A stretch of DNA of 64,000 bases from Byssovorax sp. (GTDB lineage Bacteria; Myxococcota_A; Polyangia; Polyangiales; Polyangiaceae): contig JANYGI010000056.1 in assembly GCA_025362495.1 (NCBI GenBank), positions 36,868 through 100,867 on the forward strand, written 5' to 3'. Position 1 is the stretch's first letter; each line of letters begins with the position of its first letter. The position numbers and the translations under genes were made by a program. Of the stretch, positions 59,231 through 64,000 are shown piece after piece. The notes below the pieces were generated by a model that saw only the letters and a program-made list of their open reading frames with translations, was not told where the DNA came from and made no database searches.

Positions 59231-60148
59231 TCAGCCCTTGAACGTCGATGGGCCGGCGTCGCCGAAGGGCTCGTCGCGATCCTTCACCGCGGCGCGAAAG
59301 CCCTGGCTCATCGCCTGGTTCTGGAAGGCGTACCCCTCCTTCGTGTGGCGCGAGATCCCGTCGAACAGCGTGCCGAGCATCTGCGTCGTGTGGAGGCCCT
59401 GGGCCATCAGCGTCTGGTTGACGAGGAGCTTCATCATCACGAGCTGGTTCACCGGGGTGCGGGCGATGCGCGCGAGCAGGATCTCGAAGCGCTCGTCGAG
59501 CTCGGCGGCGGGCGCGCACTCGGTGGCGAGGCCCCAGGCGACGGCCTCGGTGCCGGACAGGCAGTCGCCCGTGAAGAGCAGGCGCTTCGTCTTCTCGACG
59601 CCGATGCGGTGGGCCCAGATCGCCGTCGTCGGCGTGCCCCACACCCGCGCCGGCGGGTAGCCGATCTTCGCTTTGTCCTCGATCACGAGCAGATCCGAGC
59701 ACAGCGCCATGTCGGTGCCGCCGGCGACGCAGAAGCCGTGGACCTTGCAGACCACGGGCTTGTCGGCGTGGAACAGGCTCATGAAGCCGCGCACGTTGCG
59801 GGACATCATCGCGTAGTCGACGACCGGGTCCCAGATCTCGTTCGGGTTGTGATTCTGGACGATCACCAGCGGATCGAGCGGCGTCCCCGCGTGCGCGTCG
59901 GGGGCGCCGCCCTCTTTGCCCATGGCCTGCTCGGCGCTGGAGACGAGATCGTAGCCGCCGCAGAAGCCCTTCCCGTTGCCGGCGAGGGCGATGACGTGGA
60001 CCTTCGGATCGAGGCTCGCGCGCTCGACGCAGTCGGTGAGCTCGCGCGGGAGATCGGCGGTGATCCCGTTGCCGCGCGCGGGTCGGTTGAGCGTGATCCG
60101 GGCCACCCGGCCGGTCACTTCGTAGGTCATCGTCTTCAGCGTTTCCAC
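59231..60148 (-). CDS. Enoyl-CoA hydratase/isomerase (crotonase) family protein
   Basis: 305 residues. Crotonase core: [31 protein letters not shown] (oxyanion hole), [20 protein letters not shown] and [14 protein letters not shown]. It acts on acyl-CoA thioesters, but the reaction type cannot be fixed. The C-terminal helices ([21 protein letters not shown]) are longer than in standard hydratases. It is directly upstream of thyA with a 2-bp gap, an unusual operon partner. Gene packing may explain it. Confidence 0.88.
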   Translation of the reverse strand: METLKTMTYEVTGRVARITLNRPARGNGITADLPRELTDCVERASLDPKVHVIALAGNGKGFCGGYDLVSSAEQAMGKEGGAPDAHAGTPLDPLVIVQNHNPNEIWDPVVDYAMMSRNVRGFMSLFHADKPVVCKVHGFCVAGGTDMALCSDLLVIEDKAKIGYPPARVWGTPTTAIWAHRIGVEKTKRLLFTGDCLSGTEAVAWGLATECAPAAELDERFEILLARIARTPVNQLVMMKLLVNQTLMAQGLHTTQMLGTLFDGISRHTKEGYAFQNQAMSQGFRAAVKDRDEPFGDAGPSTFKG

Positions 60149-60193
60149 GGGCGTTCCTCCGGCGGGGACGCTACCGCGAACGCGGCGGCGCCG

Positions 60194-64000
<3,807 letters not shown>

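Overview
The window is about 64 kb of uniformly GC-rich DNA, densely packed with genes on both strands. It looks like the chromosome of a myxobacterium, most likely Polyangiales/Sorangiineae. The reasons are gene content and style: two giant Ser/Thr-kinase/AAA/TPR fusion proteins, a STAND ATPase with a C-terminal winged helix, many lipoproteins with Gly/Ser/Thr-rich linkers, frequent 4-base GTGA/ATGA gene overlaps, and tandem paralogues of unknown function. No rRNA, tRNA or CRISPR array was seen. The genus assignment is inference.

Layout. 1-6.6 kb (+): the 3' end of a beta-helix protein, a DUF3089 hydrolase lipoprotein, two tandem paralogues beginning MGKK, and a beta-propeller lipoprotein. 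6.6-9.7 kb (-): a STAND regulator followed by a small Cys-rich ORF. 9.8-12.4 kb (+): a leucine-rich repeat protein, a mosaic pseudogene built from the start of the DUF3089 gene and the end of the propeller lipoprotein gene, and a glutathione-peroxidase-like lipoprotein. 12.4-21.2 kb (+): an aldolase/SDR fusion, a TRAP transporter set (TatT-DctQ-DctM), a phytoene-desaturase-like oxidoreductase and an amidohydrolase. 21.2-25.2 kb: small envelope proteins. 25.3-27.9 kb: an accessory patch with an IS66 remnant, an ATP-grasp gene, a toxin-antitoxin pair and a 21-nt repeat zone.

27.9-33.8 kb: an unknown protein (+), then a DUF3556 membrane protein and a coupled four-gene envelope operon (-): LRR lipoprotein, small protein, Cys-cluster protein, propeller lipoprotein. 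33.9-35.6 kb (+): msrP-msrQ. 35.6-38 kb (-): a PrsW-like protease with a Gln/Pro repeat tail, and LolA. 38.1-42.2 kb (+): a four-gene overlapping lipid operon (SDR, acyltransferase, patatin, KASIII-like). Two of its enzymes lack a classical catalytic residue. 42.2-46.9 kb (-): a kinase/ATPase giant coupled to a methyltransferase. 47-50.3 kb (+): an L,D-transpeptidase lipoprotein, a 42-nt repeat array and a VWA lipoprotein.

50.3-52.2 kb (-): an overlapping OLD-type AAA ATPase and DUF3226/TOPRIM pair. Its architecture recalls the PARIS defence system, and it is the best candidate here for a little-described system. 52.4-54.3 kb (-): ruvC behind an FAD-linked oxidase. 54.4-57.8 kb: a small membrane protein, a surface lipoprotein, a propeller/dihaem peroxidase fusion and a tiny lipoprotein. 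57.9-60.1 kb (-): crotonase-thyA-folA, all coupled. 60.2-64 kb (-): a second kinase/ATPase giant, cut by the window edge.

All functions are read from sequence motifs and family knowledge. No database search was run, and precise starts are given only where the reading frame, RBS or overlap supports them.
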